A stretch of DNA of 64,000 nt from Kribbella sp. VKM Ac-2569 (GTDB lineage Bacteria > Actinomycetota > Actinomycetes > Propionibacteriales > Kribbellaceae): the NCBI RefSeq assembly GCF_004216905.1, contig NZ_SGXJ01000001.1, positions 1,488,001 to 1,552,000 of the forward strand, read 5' to 3'. Under the pieces are notes generated by a model. The model saw nothing but the letters and a program-made list of their open reading frames with translations. It was not told where the DNA came from and made no database searches. Positions within the stretch are counted from its first letter, which is position 1. Each line of letters begins with the position of its first letter. The position numbers and the translations under genes were made by a program. Below, one piece after another: positions 7,408-15,853 of the stretch.

Positions 7408-8547
7408 CTACTCGGGCCGCAACACGTCGCGGATCATCTCGAGGTAGCCGTAGCCGTTGTGGGTGTCGGGGAGCAGGGCCGAGCCCTCGGTCCATTCGTT
7501 CCATGCGTTGACGGTGATGATGGGATGCGGTTGGCCGTGGCGTTCGAGGAACGACTTGGCCATCGACAGCCCGTCCCTGAACTCCTCAGGAGTCGGATCG
7601 AACGTCGTCGTCCACGGATAGCGGCCGCGCTCGAACGGCCGGCTCTGGTCGGTGCGCGGGGATGCATCCCACCCGACGGTCACATTCGGGTAGAACGGTA
7701 CGTCGAGCTCCGCGACGTACCGCTCGTATTCGGCGAAGGCGGCATCGCGCAACTGTCCGATCTCGGCGCGCGGGAAGTCGAACCCGCCGAGGTCGGCGTG
7801 ATGCACCCAGACGTACGACGTCGCGGACCGGAAGCCGAGTCTCCGCACCAGGTCGGACGGCGAGTCGAGCGTGATCGCCGCGGGCAGTACGCCGACGCCC
7901 CAGATCACCGCGTCCAGATGGAGCCCCACGAAGCCCGCCTGCCTGGTCTGCTCGTCGAACCACTGCAACGCGTCGGCGGTCTCCTCGACACCGCCGAGGC
8001 CGGCGATGAGACTGCCGAGCTCGTAGATCGACAGCCACGGCCGCCCGTCGACAGTGAGATAGTTCGGGCGCGCGAAGTACTTGTCGATGACGTGCCTGAC
8101 CAGCTTCTCGAACGCGGCGCGATCGATCGCACCGTTCTTGAGCCGTTGGGGTGAGTCGTTCAACGGGTCGTCGTGCGGGAAGATGTCGACGAGTTCGTGG
8201 TTCGCCCACATCAACGCGAACTTGACGTCGCTGCTGTTCCGCGCGGCGAGCAGGCCGTCGTCGAGGGCGGCCTCGAGATACGGGCCGTCGTCGTACCAGT
8301 AGTAGTCGACCAGGAAGCCGTCGACGCCGTACTGCTTGGCGAGACGGATCTGCTGTTCCGCTGCGGCCGGAGTGGCCTCGTCGAAGCGGCCGTCGATCGG
8401 AATGCGCGGTTGCCGGTGTCCGTCGAATCGTGGCCGCGCCGCTTCGAGAAGCTTCCACTCGTCCCAGTCCGCGCCGAACCACTGGGCGTTCCGCGGATCG
8501 CGGTGCCAATCAGGGAAGTAGTACGCGAGTACCTGCGGTCGATCCAT
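7408..8547 (-). CDS. Glycoside hydrolase family 99-like (WbsX-like) protein
   Basis: A 379-residue protein without signal peptide. It starts MDRPQVLAYYFPDWHRDPRN and carries WGADWDEW-type aromatic motifs, DGFLVDYYWYDDGPYLE, WANHELVDIF and the C-terminal VNAWNEWTEGSALLPD block. These are the hallmarks of WbsX/GH99-like proteins often found with bacterial polysaccharide genes. Known GH99 enzymes are endo-alpha-mannosidases/mannanases, but substrate cannot be predicted here. No polysaccharide biosynthesis cluster is adjacent. It is transcribed in the same direction as zur but separated by 237 bp with a Zur-like box. Confidence 0.8.
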   Translation of the reverse strand: MDRPQVLAYYFPDWHRDPRNAQWFGADWDEWKLLEAARPRFDGHRQPRIPIDGRFDEATPAAAEQQIRLAKQYGVDGFLVDYYWYDDGPYLEAALDDGLLAARNSSDVKFALMWANHELVDIFPHDDPLNDSPQRLKNGAIDRAAFEKLVRHVIDKYFARPNYLTVDGRPWLSIYELGSLIAGLGGVEETADALQWFDEQTRQAGFVGLHLDAVIWGVGVLPAAITLDSPSDLVRRLGFRSATSYVWVHHADLGGFDFPRAEIGQLRDAAFAEYERYVAELDVPFYPNVTVGWDASPRTDQSRPFERGRYPWTTTFDPTPEEFRDGLSMAKSFLERHGQPHPIITVNAWNEWTEGSALLPDTHNGYGYLEMIRDVLRPE

Positions 8548-8668
8548 GAATCAATCATTTCATTCGCCGGCGGGTACGGGTTGGCGGGTGCCCGGCGCAA
8601 CTTTCCGGTCCTGCGAGGTATCGAGTAAGTAGAAGCGTTACTGCGTAGTGTGACCCGAGGGGCTGGCA

Positions 8669-9616
8669 ATGTCCGGTCGACTGAGCAAAGCGGCGGTTGC
8701 CGCGTTTGTCGCAATAGGAATCACCCCTGGGGCCGCGCAAGCGGTGGGTGCGGAAAGGTCTGCGACAGTGCAGGCGTCAGCGGGCTGTCGCGTCCATGTC
8801 GAATCCGTGACCGCCGGGGGTGATCACGCCGGCAAGACGGTCACCGTCGGCGCAGCGCAGTCCGAGCAGGTGTACACCGACATCTATCCGGACGGTGCGG
8901 TCCGCGTCAGCGGGTCGACGGAATCCAATCCGGACGTCACCGGATACGGCGGGTGGATCGGTGGGTACGCCGTGCTGGGCTCGACCATGTACGCCACCTC
9001 CTACTACCTCACCCTGGACGGAGACGTCGACCGGACCAGGCCGACCACCTACCGGGTCGGGGGCGGCTGGGGTGACACGACCTACTTCGAGACCACCCGA
9101 TTCTGGGACTACCCCAAACCGCCGAACCTGATCACGCAGTACCAACTGCGTGCCGACGGGACCCTGAGCCGTTGGGAGATGCAGTACAACAACGGCAACA
9201 GCCCGGTGCAGTGGGCGAACAAGCAATCCGCGACCGGGTTCGCCGCGGTGAAGACGATGGCCATGATCAGCCAGACGCTGACCTACGACACCTTCCTGGC
9301 CAACACTCGCGGCGGCGCGCTCTACACGATCCGGGTTCCCCGCACCTCACCGATGAAGCCGATCGTGAAGAAGGTCCGGACCTCGACCTGGCAGGCGTTC
9401 GACGCGCTGGTGGCCGAGAAGTGCGGTCGGTACGGAACGATGCTGGTCGGCATCGACGAGGACTCCCAGTCCGCCTACGCGTATGCCGTCGGCCACGCGA
9501 ACGGCACGACCACCGTGATCCAGGGGCTCGGCAAGGTGCCGGCCACGTTCGCCGATCCGGTGTACTTCCGAGGCCAAGCCCGTCAGGGCGACGCCCAGAT
9601 GCTGTTCGGAGAATGA
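8669..9616 (+). CDS. Secreted protein of unknown function, tandem paralogue 1 of 3
   Basis: A 315-residue protein with an N-terminal signal peptide (positive MSGRLSKAA, hydrophobic core, AQA cleavage-like site). Two cysteines are shared by all three paralogues: one shortly after the signal peptide (AGCRVH) and one in EKCG, suggesting a disulfide. Recurrent blocks such as VGGGWGDTTYFET, GFAAVKTMAMISQTLTYD and STWQAFDALV at roughly regular spacing resemble blades of a beta-propeller, perhaps tachylectin-like, but that is a guess. The start is ATG at 8669 with GAGGGG 6 nt upstream. It diverges from the GH99-like gene, and a TAGTGT -10 candidate lies at 8646-8651. I do not recognise the family. 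Confidence 0.8.
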   Translation: MSGRLSKAAVAAFVAIGITPGAAQAVGAERSATVQASAGCRVHVESVTAGGDHAGKTVTVGAAQSEQVYTDIYPDGAVRVSGSTESNPDVTGYGGWIGGYAVLGSTMYATSYYLTLDGDVDRTRPTTYRVGGGWGDTTYFETTRFWDYPKPPNLITQYQLRADGTLSRWEMQYNNGNSPVQWANKQSATGFAAVKTMAMISQTLTYDTFLANTRGGALYTIRVPRTSPMKPIVKKVRTSTWQAFDALVAEKCGRYGTMLVGIDEDSQSAYAYAVGHANGTTTVIQGLGKVPATFADPVYFRGQARQGDAQMLFGE

Positions 9617-9624
9617 GGATCATC

Positions 9625-10575
9625 ATGTCCGTTCGACTGAGTACTGCTTTCACTGCCGCCGCCACCGCGATCCTCCTGACGGGGACCGGTACTGGCGTCG
9701 CAACCGCGAAATCGATGGCCGGTACGGCCGGTACGGCCGCGTCCGCAGCCTGCCGCTCTGCCCCGGGATCCGTGACGGCCGGCGGTGACCACACGCGCAC
9801 GATCGTGACGGCCACGTCGCCGCCGACGGTGCAGCAGACCCCCGTTTACACCGACATCTACCCTGACGGCCAGGTCCGCTTGAGCGGGTCCGTCGAGAAC
9901 GATCCGGACATCACCGGGACCGGCGGGCGGTTCTCCAGTTACGTGGTGATGGGCTCGACGCTGTACGGCAGCGGCTATCTGCTCAAGGTGGACGGCTCGG
10001 TCGACCGGCCGACGGTCGGCCTCAGCCGGGTGGGCGGCGGCTGGGGTGACGCGACCTTCTTCGACTCGACCACGTACTGGAAGTATCCGGATCCCCCGAT
10101 GTTCACGACGCAGTACTCGCTCCGGAGCAACGGCACCATCACTCGATGGGGCGGCCCCTCCGCGTCGGTCTGGGGGAACAAGCAGACCGCGACCGGGTTC
10201 TCCGCGGTCAAGACGATGGCGCTGATCAGCCAGACGCTGACCTACGACACCTTCCTCGCCAACACTCGCGGCGGCGCGCTCTACACGATCCGGATCCCCC
10301 GCACCTCACCGATGAAGCCGATCGTGAAGAAGGTCCGTGCCTCGACCTGGCAGGGCTTCGAGGCCCTGGTGATCGAGAAGTGCGGCATCTACGGAACGCT
10401 GCTGCTCGGCATCGACAAGGACACCGGGTCCGGCTACCTGTACGCCGTTGGCCACGCCAACGGAACTGCTACCGTCATCAAGGGACTCGGTAAGGTCCCG
10501 GCGAACTTCGCCGACCCCGTCTACTTCCGCCACGTCCTCCGCCCGGGCGACAATCAGATGCTGTTCGGGGAGTGA
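9625..10575 (+). CDS. Secreted protein of unknown function, tandem paralogue 2 of 3
   Basis: A 316-residue signal-peptide protein homologous to its two neighbours over its full length. The start MSVRL at 9625 aligns with MSGRL and MSRRL of the others; an upstream ATG at 9613 overlapping the previous stop is possible. The gap to paralogue 1 is 8 nt, the same as to paralogue 3. At DNA level this gene is a mosaic: bases 10223-10337 are nearly identical to paralogue 1, while 10399-10504 are nearly identical to paralogue 3. This suggests gene conversion. The shared cysteines and GGGWGDATFF and GYLYAVGHANG motifs are kept, so the protein is probably functional and exported. Confidence 0.8.
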   Translation: MSVRLSTAFTAAATAILLTGTGTGVATAKSMAGTAGTAASAACRSAPGSVTAGGDHTRTIVTATSPPTVQQTPVYTDIYPDGQVRLSGSVENDPDITGTGGRFSSYVVMGSTLYGSGYLLKVDGSVDRPTVGLSRVGGGWGDATFFDSTTYWKYPDPPMFTTQYSLRSNGTITRWGGPSASVWGNKQTATGFSAVKTMALISQTLTYDTFLANTRGGALYTIRIPRTSPMKPIVKKVRASTWQGFEALVIEKCGIYGTLLLGIDKDTGSGYLYAVGHANGTATVIKGLGKVPANFADPVYFRHVLRPGDNQMLFGE

Positions 10576-10583
10576 TGGTCAGC

Positions 10584-11522
10584 ATGTCGAGACGACTCGG
10601 TACTGCGGGGCGTGTGGCTGCTGCTGCCGCGCTGGTGACGGGGGTGCTGGCCGTGGCCCCGGGCGAGGCACTGGCTGCTGACACCACAGCCACCGCGGCG
10701 TGCAAGATGGAGATCGGGTCGCTGACGGCCGGTGGCGATCACACGGACAGGGTGATCACTGCCGGCTCGCCGGCAACGGTGCAGGAGAAGACGAGCTATC
10801 CCGACCTCTATCCTGAGGGCCTCCCCAGGTTGAGCACTCTGTTCTTCAACGACCCTGTCGTCCAGGGTTTCGGCGGCGCGTACGCCGGCCACGTGGTGAT
10901 CGGCTCGGGCCTGTACAGCAGCACCTACTTCCTCACGGAAGCCGGCGAGGTCGACCGATCGCAGTCGCACAACTTCCGGATCGGTGGCGGCTGGGGTGAC
11001 GCCACCTTCCTCGAGACGAGCTACCCGAACGATCCGGATCCCTGGGCCTTGGTCAACCACTACTCGCTGCGCAGCAACGGCACGCTCACCCGGTGGGACG
11101 ACAAGGGCGGGTTCGGCTGGGTCAACGCACAGTCCGCTGGTGGGTTCTCGGCGGTCAAGACGATGACGCTGATCAGCCAGACCGCGACGTACGACACCTT
11201 CCTGGCCACGACCCGGGGCGGCGCCCTCTACACGATCCGGCTCCCCCTGACGTCACCGATGAAGCCGGTCGTGAAGAGGGTCCGCAGCTCGACCTGGCAG
11301 GGTTTCGAGACGCTGATCGCCGAGAAGTGCGGCCAGTACGGCACTCTGCTGCTCGGCATCGACAAGGACACCGGGTCCGGCTACCTGTACGCCGTTGGTC
11401 ACGCCAACGGAACCGCCACCGTCATCAAGGGACTCGGCAAGGTCCCGGCGACCTTCACCGACCCGATCTACTTCCGCCGCGTCCTGCAGCCCGGCGACCA
11501 GCCGCTGCTGTTCGGGGAGTAG
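10584..11522 (+). CDS. Secreted protein of unknown function, tandem paralogue 3 of 3
   Basis: A 312-residue exported protein, the most divergent of the triplet in its first two thirds. It has a signal peptide ending near ALAAD, a cysteine at ATAACKM, and the family end block terminating in LLFGE. GTG at 10572 and ATG at 10575 are alternative starts, but ATG at 10584 matches the MSxRL start of both relatives. It follows paralogue 2 by 8 nt, so the three form one operon. Nothing downstream belongs to it: 11523-11641 separates it from an EamA transporter. Confidence 0.8.
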   Translation: MSRRLGTAGRVAAAAALVTGVLAVAPGEALAADTTATAACKMEIGSLTAGGDHTDRVITAGSPATVQEKTSYPDLYPEGLPRLSTLFFNDPVVQGFGGAYAGHVVIGSGLYSSTYFLTEAGEVDRSQSHNFRIGGGWGDATFLETSYPNDPDPWALVNHYSLRSNGTLTRWDDKGGFGWVNAQSAGGFSAVKTMTLISQTATYDTFLATTRGGALYTIRLPLTSPMKPVVKRVRSSTWQGFETLIAEKCGQYGTLLLGIDKDTGSGYLYAVGHANGTATVIKGLGKVPATFTDPIYFRRVLQPGDQPLLFGE

Positions 11523-11641
11523 GGCTGGACTCGCCGGCTGCCCTCGGCACGCATGATGTCGCGTGCTGAGGGCACTGACGGAGAGGTAGGCAATCCGATC
11601 GGCTGAGGTGGCGACATGGGACCCGACGCGGCACTGGACAG

Positions 11642-12535
11642 ATGAGTGGGCGCCGGTCCGTCAGTGATCGTCACGCGCAGCTGACCCTCGCGGTCGGCGC
11701 GCTGCTGGTGTCCGTGTCCTCGGTCCTCATCGACCTGGCCGGAGCAACGCCGGGCACCGCCAGTGTCTATCGATGCCTGCTGGCGCTGCCGCCGCTCATC
11801 GTCCTCGCCTGGTACGAGAGACGTCGCTGGGGATCGCTCCGCGGCCGTGACGTCTCCCTCGCCGCGCTGGCCGGCGCCTTCTTCGCGGGTGACATGCTCC
11901 TGTGGACGCAAGCGATCTTCGAGGTCGGCGCAGGCCTGTCGACGGTCCTGGTGAACGTACAAGTCATCCTGGTCCCCCTGCTGGCCTGGGTCGCGGATCG
12001 CGAGGGCGTTACCGCTCGCTATCTGAGCTGGGTACCCGTCCTGCTGGCCGGAGTCGTTCTCACCTCAGGTGTCGCGGGAGGCGGTGCGTCCGGGACCAGA
12101 CCGCTCGCAGGCACAGTTCATGCCACGTTGGCGGCCGTTTGCTACTCGGTCTTCCTGTTCCTCCTTCGGCGAGGCGGTCGACAAGGCTCGCCGATACAGA
12201 ACTACTGCGTTGTGATCGCCGCGGCGTGTGTGGTCTCCCTGGCCGCCGGATCGCTGTGGCACGGCGTCGACCTCGCCCCGGGGTGGAGGGTCATCGGCTG
12301 GCTCACCGGTGTCGCGCTCGCCGGCACCGTCCTCGGCTGGCTCCTCGTCGCCACAGCATCACCACATCTGCCCAGCCACGTCGGCGCCGTACTCCTGATG
12401 CTCACTCCGGTCGGCGCCCTCGCTCTTGGTGCGCTGATCCTCGGCGAGCGGCCGACTCCGCTCCAGTTGCTCGGCTGCATCCTGATCCTCGCCGGCTCCT
12501 ACTTCGCGACCCAGCGCGTCCGGCTCAGATCGTGA
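11642..12535 (+). CDS. EamA/DMT-family transporter
   Basis: A 297-residue membrane protein with ten predicted hydrophobic helices in two EamA halves (LTLAVGALLVSVSSVLIDLAG in the first, LAGTVHATLAAVCYSVFLFL in the second; the end ALILGERPTPLQLLGCILIL is typical). These drug/metabolite transporters export small metabolites or amino acids, and the substrate is unknown. No good ribosome site is visible before the ATG. It is convergent with the next gene, only 1 bp between stop codons. Confidence 0.85.
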   Translation: MSGRRSVSDRHAQLTLAVGALLVSVSSVLIDLAGATPGTASVYRCLLALPPLIVLAWYERRRWGSLRGRDVSLAALAGAFFAGDMLLWTQAIFEVGAGLSTVLVNVQVILVPLLAWVADREGVTARYLSWVPVLLAGVVLTSGVAGGGASGTRPLAGTVHATLAAVCYSVFLFLLRRGGRQGSPIQNYCVVIAAACVVSLAAGSLWHGVDLAPGWRVIGWLTGVALAGTVLGWLLVATASPHLPSHVGAVLLMLTPVGALALGALILGERPTPLQLLGCILILAGSYFATQRVRLRS

Positions 12536-12536
12536 G

Positions 12537-13178
12537 TTACGGCTCCTTGTCGGCGTGGTAGCGGACGAGGTCGGGGAGGAAGTTCTCCAGGTTGCCGATC
12601 TCCTCGATGTGGTGGCGGATCCACGGGCCGAGTTTGCTCTCCGGGAAGGCCTTCGTCCGGGCGACCTTGTTGAACCAGAGCCGGCCGGGGACGGTGCCGT
12701 CGCCGAGGACCAGGCGGGTCACGTAGCGGGTGTCGCCGCCGATCGCGTCGTACTCGTTCTCGAGGCGGACGAGGCTCGATCCGAGCACGCGTTTGGCGAT
12801 CGTGGCCGAGCGGTCGTCGATCTCCTCGACACCGACGTGGATGTCGATGAGCGTGTCGAGATTCCGCCCGAGAGCCTCGGTGATGTGCAGCCGGGCTCCC
12901 GCGCTGACGCCGCCGTCGACACCTGGCGACTCGATCTCGTAGGAGATGTGATCGAGTGGATGCCAGACGAGGTAGCGCGGCTGCCGGGTGCCGGCGTACA
13001 TCATGGTGCCGGGCACGTGCCGGTACCACCAGGCCAGCATCTCCGGCGTGACGCCGGCGAGCGGGGCGTGCTCGATGGTCACCCGCACCTGGCCGTCTGC
13101 GGTCGTCTTCGAGACGCGGGCCGACTCCTGCGGCCGGAGTGGCCACAGGACAGGGCGCGGCGCGGGAAGCTCAGGCAT
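12537..13178 (-). CDS. DAPG hydrolase (PhlG)-like domain protein
   Basis: A 213-residue protein. Recognisable features of the phloretin/diacetylphloroglucinol hydrolase fold are GVTPEMLAWWYRH, RYLVWHPLDHISYE, a central Glu-rich strand region and a C-terminal WIRHHIEEIGNLENFLP. The family holds zinc-dependent enzymes cleaving C-C bonds next to a phenolic ring, with His and Glu ligands. The substrate here is unknown. ATG at 13178 with AAGG upstream is preferred to the longer frame from 13211, which would overlap the ANTAR gene stop. It lies 33 bp downstream of the GAF-ANTAR gene and may be cotranscribed with it. Confidence 0.6.
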   Translation of the reverse strand: MPELPAPRPVLWPLRPQESARVSKTTADGQVRVTIEHAPLAGVTPEMLAWWYRHVPGTMMYAGTRQPRYLVWHPLDHISYEIESPGVDGGVSAGARLHITEALGRNLDTLIDIHVGVEEIDDRSATIAKRVLGSSLVRLENEYDAIGGDTRYVTRLVLGDGTVPGRLWFNKVARTKAFPESKLGPWIRHHIEEIGNLENFLPDLVRYHADKEP

Positions 13179-13211
13179 ACCGGACCTTGTGCCCGATGCG
13201 CCCCACTTCAT

Positions 13212-13979
13212 TCAGGTGCGGGGCAGCTTCCGGGTGTCGATGAGTTGCTGGGCGACGTCGCGCAGTTTGGTGTTGGTGTCCTGGGAGTAGCGCTTGAGGA
13301 TCGCGAACGCGCGGTCGTCGTCGAGGCCGTAACGCTCCATCAGGATCCCCATCGCCTGGCCGACCAGCTTCCGCGCGTCGACCGCCCGGGCCATCGTCTG
13401 CTCGTGCCGGGCAGTGGCGACCGCGACCGATGCGTGCCGCGCGAGGATGTGGGCGATCGCCTCGTCGTCCGGACCGAAAGCGTCCGGATCCGGGGAGTAC
13501 AACCCGAGCACGCCGAACGACCGCGAACTGGCGGCGCCGACGGCCAAGGGCACGTCCAGCACACTGCGGACGCCGAGACGAGCCACCGCCGCAGCCCACG
13601 TCGGCCACCGGGCATCCACCGTGGTGTCGCGGACCAGCACCACCGACTGATGCTGCAACGACTCGATCAGCGGGCCGGCCCCGTTGTCGATCTGCAGGTT
13701 GTAGATCTCGGCGACGACCGGGTCCGTCACGGCCGGGATCTCCGGCCGCCGGCCTCGGGTGTAGAGCGCCACTCCGGAATAGCTGCAGCTCAAAGCCTGC
13801 AGAGCAAACTGGACGACCGCATCAATGGTTTCCTCGACGCCGCCGGCGCTGTGCAACTCGACTGCCAGTCGCGCGAAGACGTCGGCCGTCTCGTCAACCG
13901 TCTCGGCCAATCGCAGCCGGGGCTCGGGCACCAGCTCGTGAGCGCCATATTGGAGGGCGTCGTCCTCGATCTCGCTCAT
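13212..13979 (-). CDS. GAF and ANTAR domain-containing antiterminator-like regulator
   Basis: A 255-residue cytoplasmic protein. A GAF sensor domain (~residues 45-185) is followed by an ANTAR RNA-binding domain: ARKLVGQAMGILMERYGLDD, then AFAILKRYSQDTNTKLRDVA. ANTAR proteins bind paired RNA hairpins and prevent transcription termination. The GAF part presumably senses a small ligand or redox state. The ATG at 13979 has no ribosome site of its own; a 9-codon ORF with a strong site overlaps its start by 4 nt. Confidence 0.88.
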   Translation of the reverse strand: MSEIEDDALQYGAHELVPEPRLRLAETVDETADVFARLAVELHSAGGVEETIDAVVQFALQALSCSYSGVALYTRGRRPEIPAVTDPVVAEIYNLQIDNGAGPLIESLQHQSVVLVRDTTVDARWPTWAAAVARLGVRSVLDVPLAVGAASSRSFGVLGLYSPDPDAFGPDDEAIAHILARHASVAVATARHEQTMARAVDARKLVGQAMGILMERYGLDDDRAFAILKRYSQDTNTKLRDVAQQLIDTRKLPRT

Positions 13980-14005
13980 GCTGCGTCAACGCCGCTGACG
14001 GCCAT
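13976..14005 (-). CDS. 9-residue leader ORF coupled to the GAF-ANTAR gene
   Basis: On the minus strand, AGGAGGACCC is followed directly by ATG at 14005. The ORF reads MAVSGVDAA and stops at TGA 13976-13978. Its ATGA overlaps the start of the GAF-ANTAR gene, which lacks a Shine-Dalgarno sequence. Translation of the regulator therefore probably depends on ribosomes finishing this leader. The peptide itself shows no attenuation-like run of codons. Confidence 0.5.
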   Translation of the reverse strand: MAVSGVDAA

Positions 14006-14118
14006 GGGTCCTCCTGGTCAGCCCGAACTAGCGCATCCGGCTGCTGACTGCCCAACAGTCGCCAAGACAGAGCTTGCCATCATCCCGAACTCCGCACCAG
14101 TCCCGATTTTTCCCGTGA

Positions 14119-14946
14119 CTACAACGAGACGAGTACGACGGTGGCTGTCGCGCAGGCCAGGCCCAGGATCTGGGTCCGCGTCAGACGTTCGCGAAGGATC
14201 GTGATTCCCAGGAGCACGGGTACGGCCGGGTAGAGCGAGGTCAGCACGACAGCCACGGACAGAGCCTGCTCCCGGCTCGCAAGGAAGAACGCTGCGATTG
14301 CCGACGTGCCCAGAAGGCCTGACACGACAGTGAGTGTGGCGGTACGCCTGTTCATCCGGAGGTGCATCGGCCGGGCCGCCAGCGGCGCAACCATGAGCAT
14401 GGCAACGAGCCGATTCAGCGCCAGTGGCCACAGGCCGGCGCCGACATCGGCGCGCGCGAGAGCGACGTACTGCAACGCGAAACCTGCCCCGGACAGAAGT
14501 GCCCATCCGGCACCGGCGGAGTGCTCGCCGCGGGTTCGGTGGCTGCCGGCCATCAGCCAGATCGCGGGTGCGGCGATCGCGAACCCGCACCACGCGCGCC
14601 ACCCGATGTGATCGTGCAGCAAGAACACGCCGATGAGCACCGGAACGGCGACGCCGGCGACGTCGCTCAGCGGTACGACGAGGCTCAGCCGGCCGAGCCT
14701 CATCGCCTGGAAGAGACACACGGCACCCAGCCCGGTACCGATCCCTGACAGCGCTCCCCACCCGAGATCCACACCGGTGACGTGGGGATGGGAGACGACC
14801 AGAGCGAGGGTCGTGACCAGCACACATCCGACGAGCTGACCCACGAACACCACGACCGCACTGCGCACTCGGCGGGCAGCCAGGCCGGCCGCGAAGTCCG
14901 ACAATCCGAAGCACAGTGCCGACACCAGCGCCAGCGCGATACCCAC
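14119..14946 (-). CDS. EamA/DMT-family transporter
   Basis: A 275-residue membrane protein with about ten hydrophobic segments. It begins VGIALALVSALCFGLSDFAA, and the second half carries SLYPAVPVLLGITILRERLTRTQ, the EamA C-terminal signature. The GTG start at 14946 is supported by GGAGGA about 9 nt upstream. It is not a close copy of the EamA gene at 11642. A role in metabolite export is likely, substrate unknown. The 113 bp between it and the GAF-ANTAR leader hold no clear signal. Confidence 0.85.
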   Translation of the reverse strand: MGIALALVSALCFGLSDFAAGLAARRVRSAVVVFVGQLVGCVLVTTLALVVSHPHVTGVDLGWGALSGIGTGLGAVCLFQAMRLGRLSLVVPLSDVAGVAVPVLIGVFLLHDHIGWRAWCGFAIAAPAIWLMAGSHRTRGEHSAGAGWALLSGAGFALQYVALARADVGAGLWPLALNRLVAMLMVAPLAARPMHLRMNRRTATLTVVSGLLGTSAIAAFFLASREQALSVAVVLTSLYPAVPVLLGITILRERLTRTQILGLACATATVVLVSL

Positions 14947-15064
14947 CGGTTCGATCCTCCACTTCGGCTTGCGGCCTCGAATGGTGATCGGGTGCCCTGC
15001 GGGGCGGTTTCCTACTCACCAGAAACCGCGATTGCGAAAGGCGGTCAGGGGGCACTGGTTGCGT

Positions 15065-15541
15065 ATGGCTCGTACAACAGAAGCGCGAGCGACGCGCACC
15101 GATCGGGCGCCGCAGTTGAGGTATGTACGGACGTTCGTTTGTGATGCGGACCGCTTGTGGAAACTCATTACCAGGGCGGAGCACCTCAGTAGCTGGCTCG
15201 GGCCGACCGTACTGAGCGACACGCAGTACGGCGGGTTCATGGTCGTGACACGGGCGCGGGCCGAACAGACCGGGATCGTCACGGTCTGCGAACCCCCGCA
15301 CTACTTCCGGGCAGCTTTCGACGATCCGCCGCATCCCGCCAGCACGGTCTTGGTGGACGTGGTCCCAGGGCAGGACGAAACGCACCTGATCCTGACCCAC
15401 GGCGGCATCCGCCACAGCCTGCTGGCCCAGTTCGACAAGCTGTGGACGGGCGCCCTCGACCGCCTGCGGCAGGTCGTGGAGGGAGAGACCCCCGCCACCG
15501 CTCCCCGCTACCTCCCGAAGTCAGCAGGCGGAGCAGGTTAG
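15065..15541 (+). CDS. SRPBCC (AHSA1-like) domain protein
   Basis: A 158-residue START/Bet v 1-fold protein: VRTFVCDADRLWKLITRAEH then LSSWLGPTV, followed by strand-rich sequence and a C-terminal helix (SLLAQFDKLWTGALDRLRQV). AHSA1-like proteins bind hydrophobic ligands or Hsp90-type partners; no catalytic role can be given. An upstream frame reaches 14969, but MARTTEARA at 15065 is the more reasonable start. The ribosome site is poor (CAGGGGGC, ~13 nt away). Its TAG overlaps the stop of the small gene on the other strand. Confidence 0.72.
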   Translation: MARTTEARATRTDRAPQLRYVRTFVCDADRLWKLITRAEHLSSWLGPTVLSDTQYGGFMVVTRARAEQTGIVTVCEPPHYFRAAFDDPPHPASTVLVDVVPGQDETHLILTHGGIRHSLLAQFDKLWTGALDRLRQVVEGETPATAPRYLPKSAGGAG

Positions 15542-15717
15542 CTCGTCCCGTCCGGCCGCGGAAGCTGCTCGTCGGGGTCCTCGTTCGGCGTCGGCTCGGG
15601 GTCCGGGTACGGCGTGGTGTCCGGATCGTCGTCCGGGTCAGTCCGGCCCGGGAAGGACCGGTCCGGATCCGTCGGATCGGGCAGCGGCGGCACAGGCGGT
15701 ACAGGCGTCGTACTCAT
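15538..15717 (-). CDS. Small Pro/Asp-rich hypothetical protein
   Basis: A 59-residue ORF with a near-perfect GGAGGT ribosome site 4 nt before ATG at 15717. The sequence begins MSTTPVPPVPPLPDPTDPDR and continues with DPDD, PYPDPEP and NEDPDEQ repeats, so it is acidic, proline-rich and probably disordered. No signal peptide or membrane segment is seen. It ends overlapping the SRPBCC stop by 3 nt, tail to tail. Strong third-position GC supports coding. Function is unknown. Confidence 0.65.
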   Translation of the reverse strand: MSTTPVPPVPPLPDPTDPDRSFPGRTDPDDDPDTTPYPDPEPTPNEDPDEQLPRPDGTS

Positions 15718-15853
15718 GATGACCTCCGAACAGAGGAACGTGAATCCACCTCCAGGTTCCCGTCCCCCGCCCCATCCATTCCCAGGTGTAGCGGTTGGCT
15801 ACCTGGGTGAAGATGGTGCGAGGATCGCGCTACGACCTCGAGGAGTTGTCTGA

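Noticed and set aside
7280..7447. A possible small plus-strand membrane protein (hydrophobic VTLGAVWVVAAIGVAVYSG) overlapping the GH99-like gene end
   Set aside because: The ribosome site is absent, codon use is mixed, and its last 40 bp are shared with the conserved end of the GH99-like gene. It is downstream of a Zur-like box, so it deserves only a note.
14018..15415. A 465-codon minus-strand frame across the EamA and SRPBCC genes
   Set aside because: It covers a well-formed membrane transporter in another frame and has no domain or start of its own.
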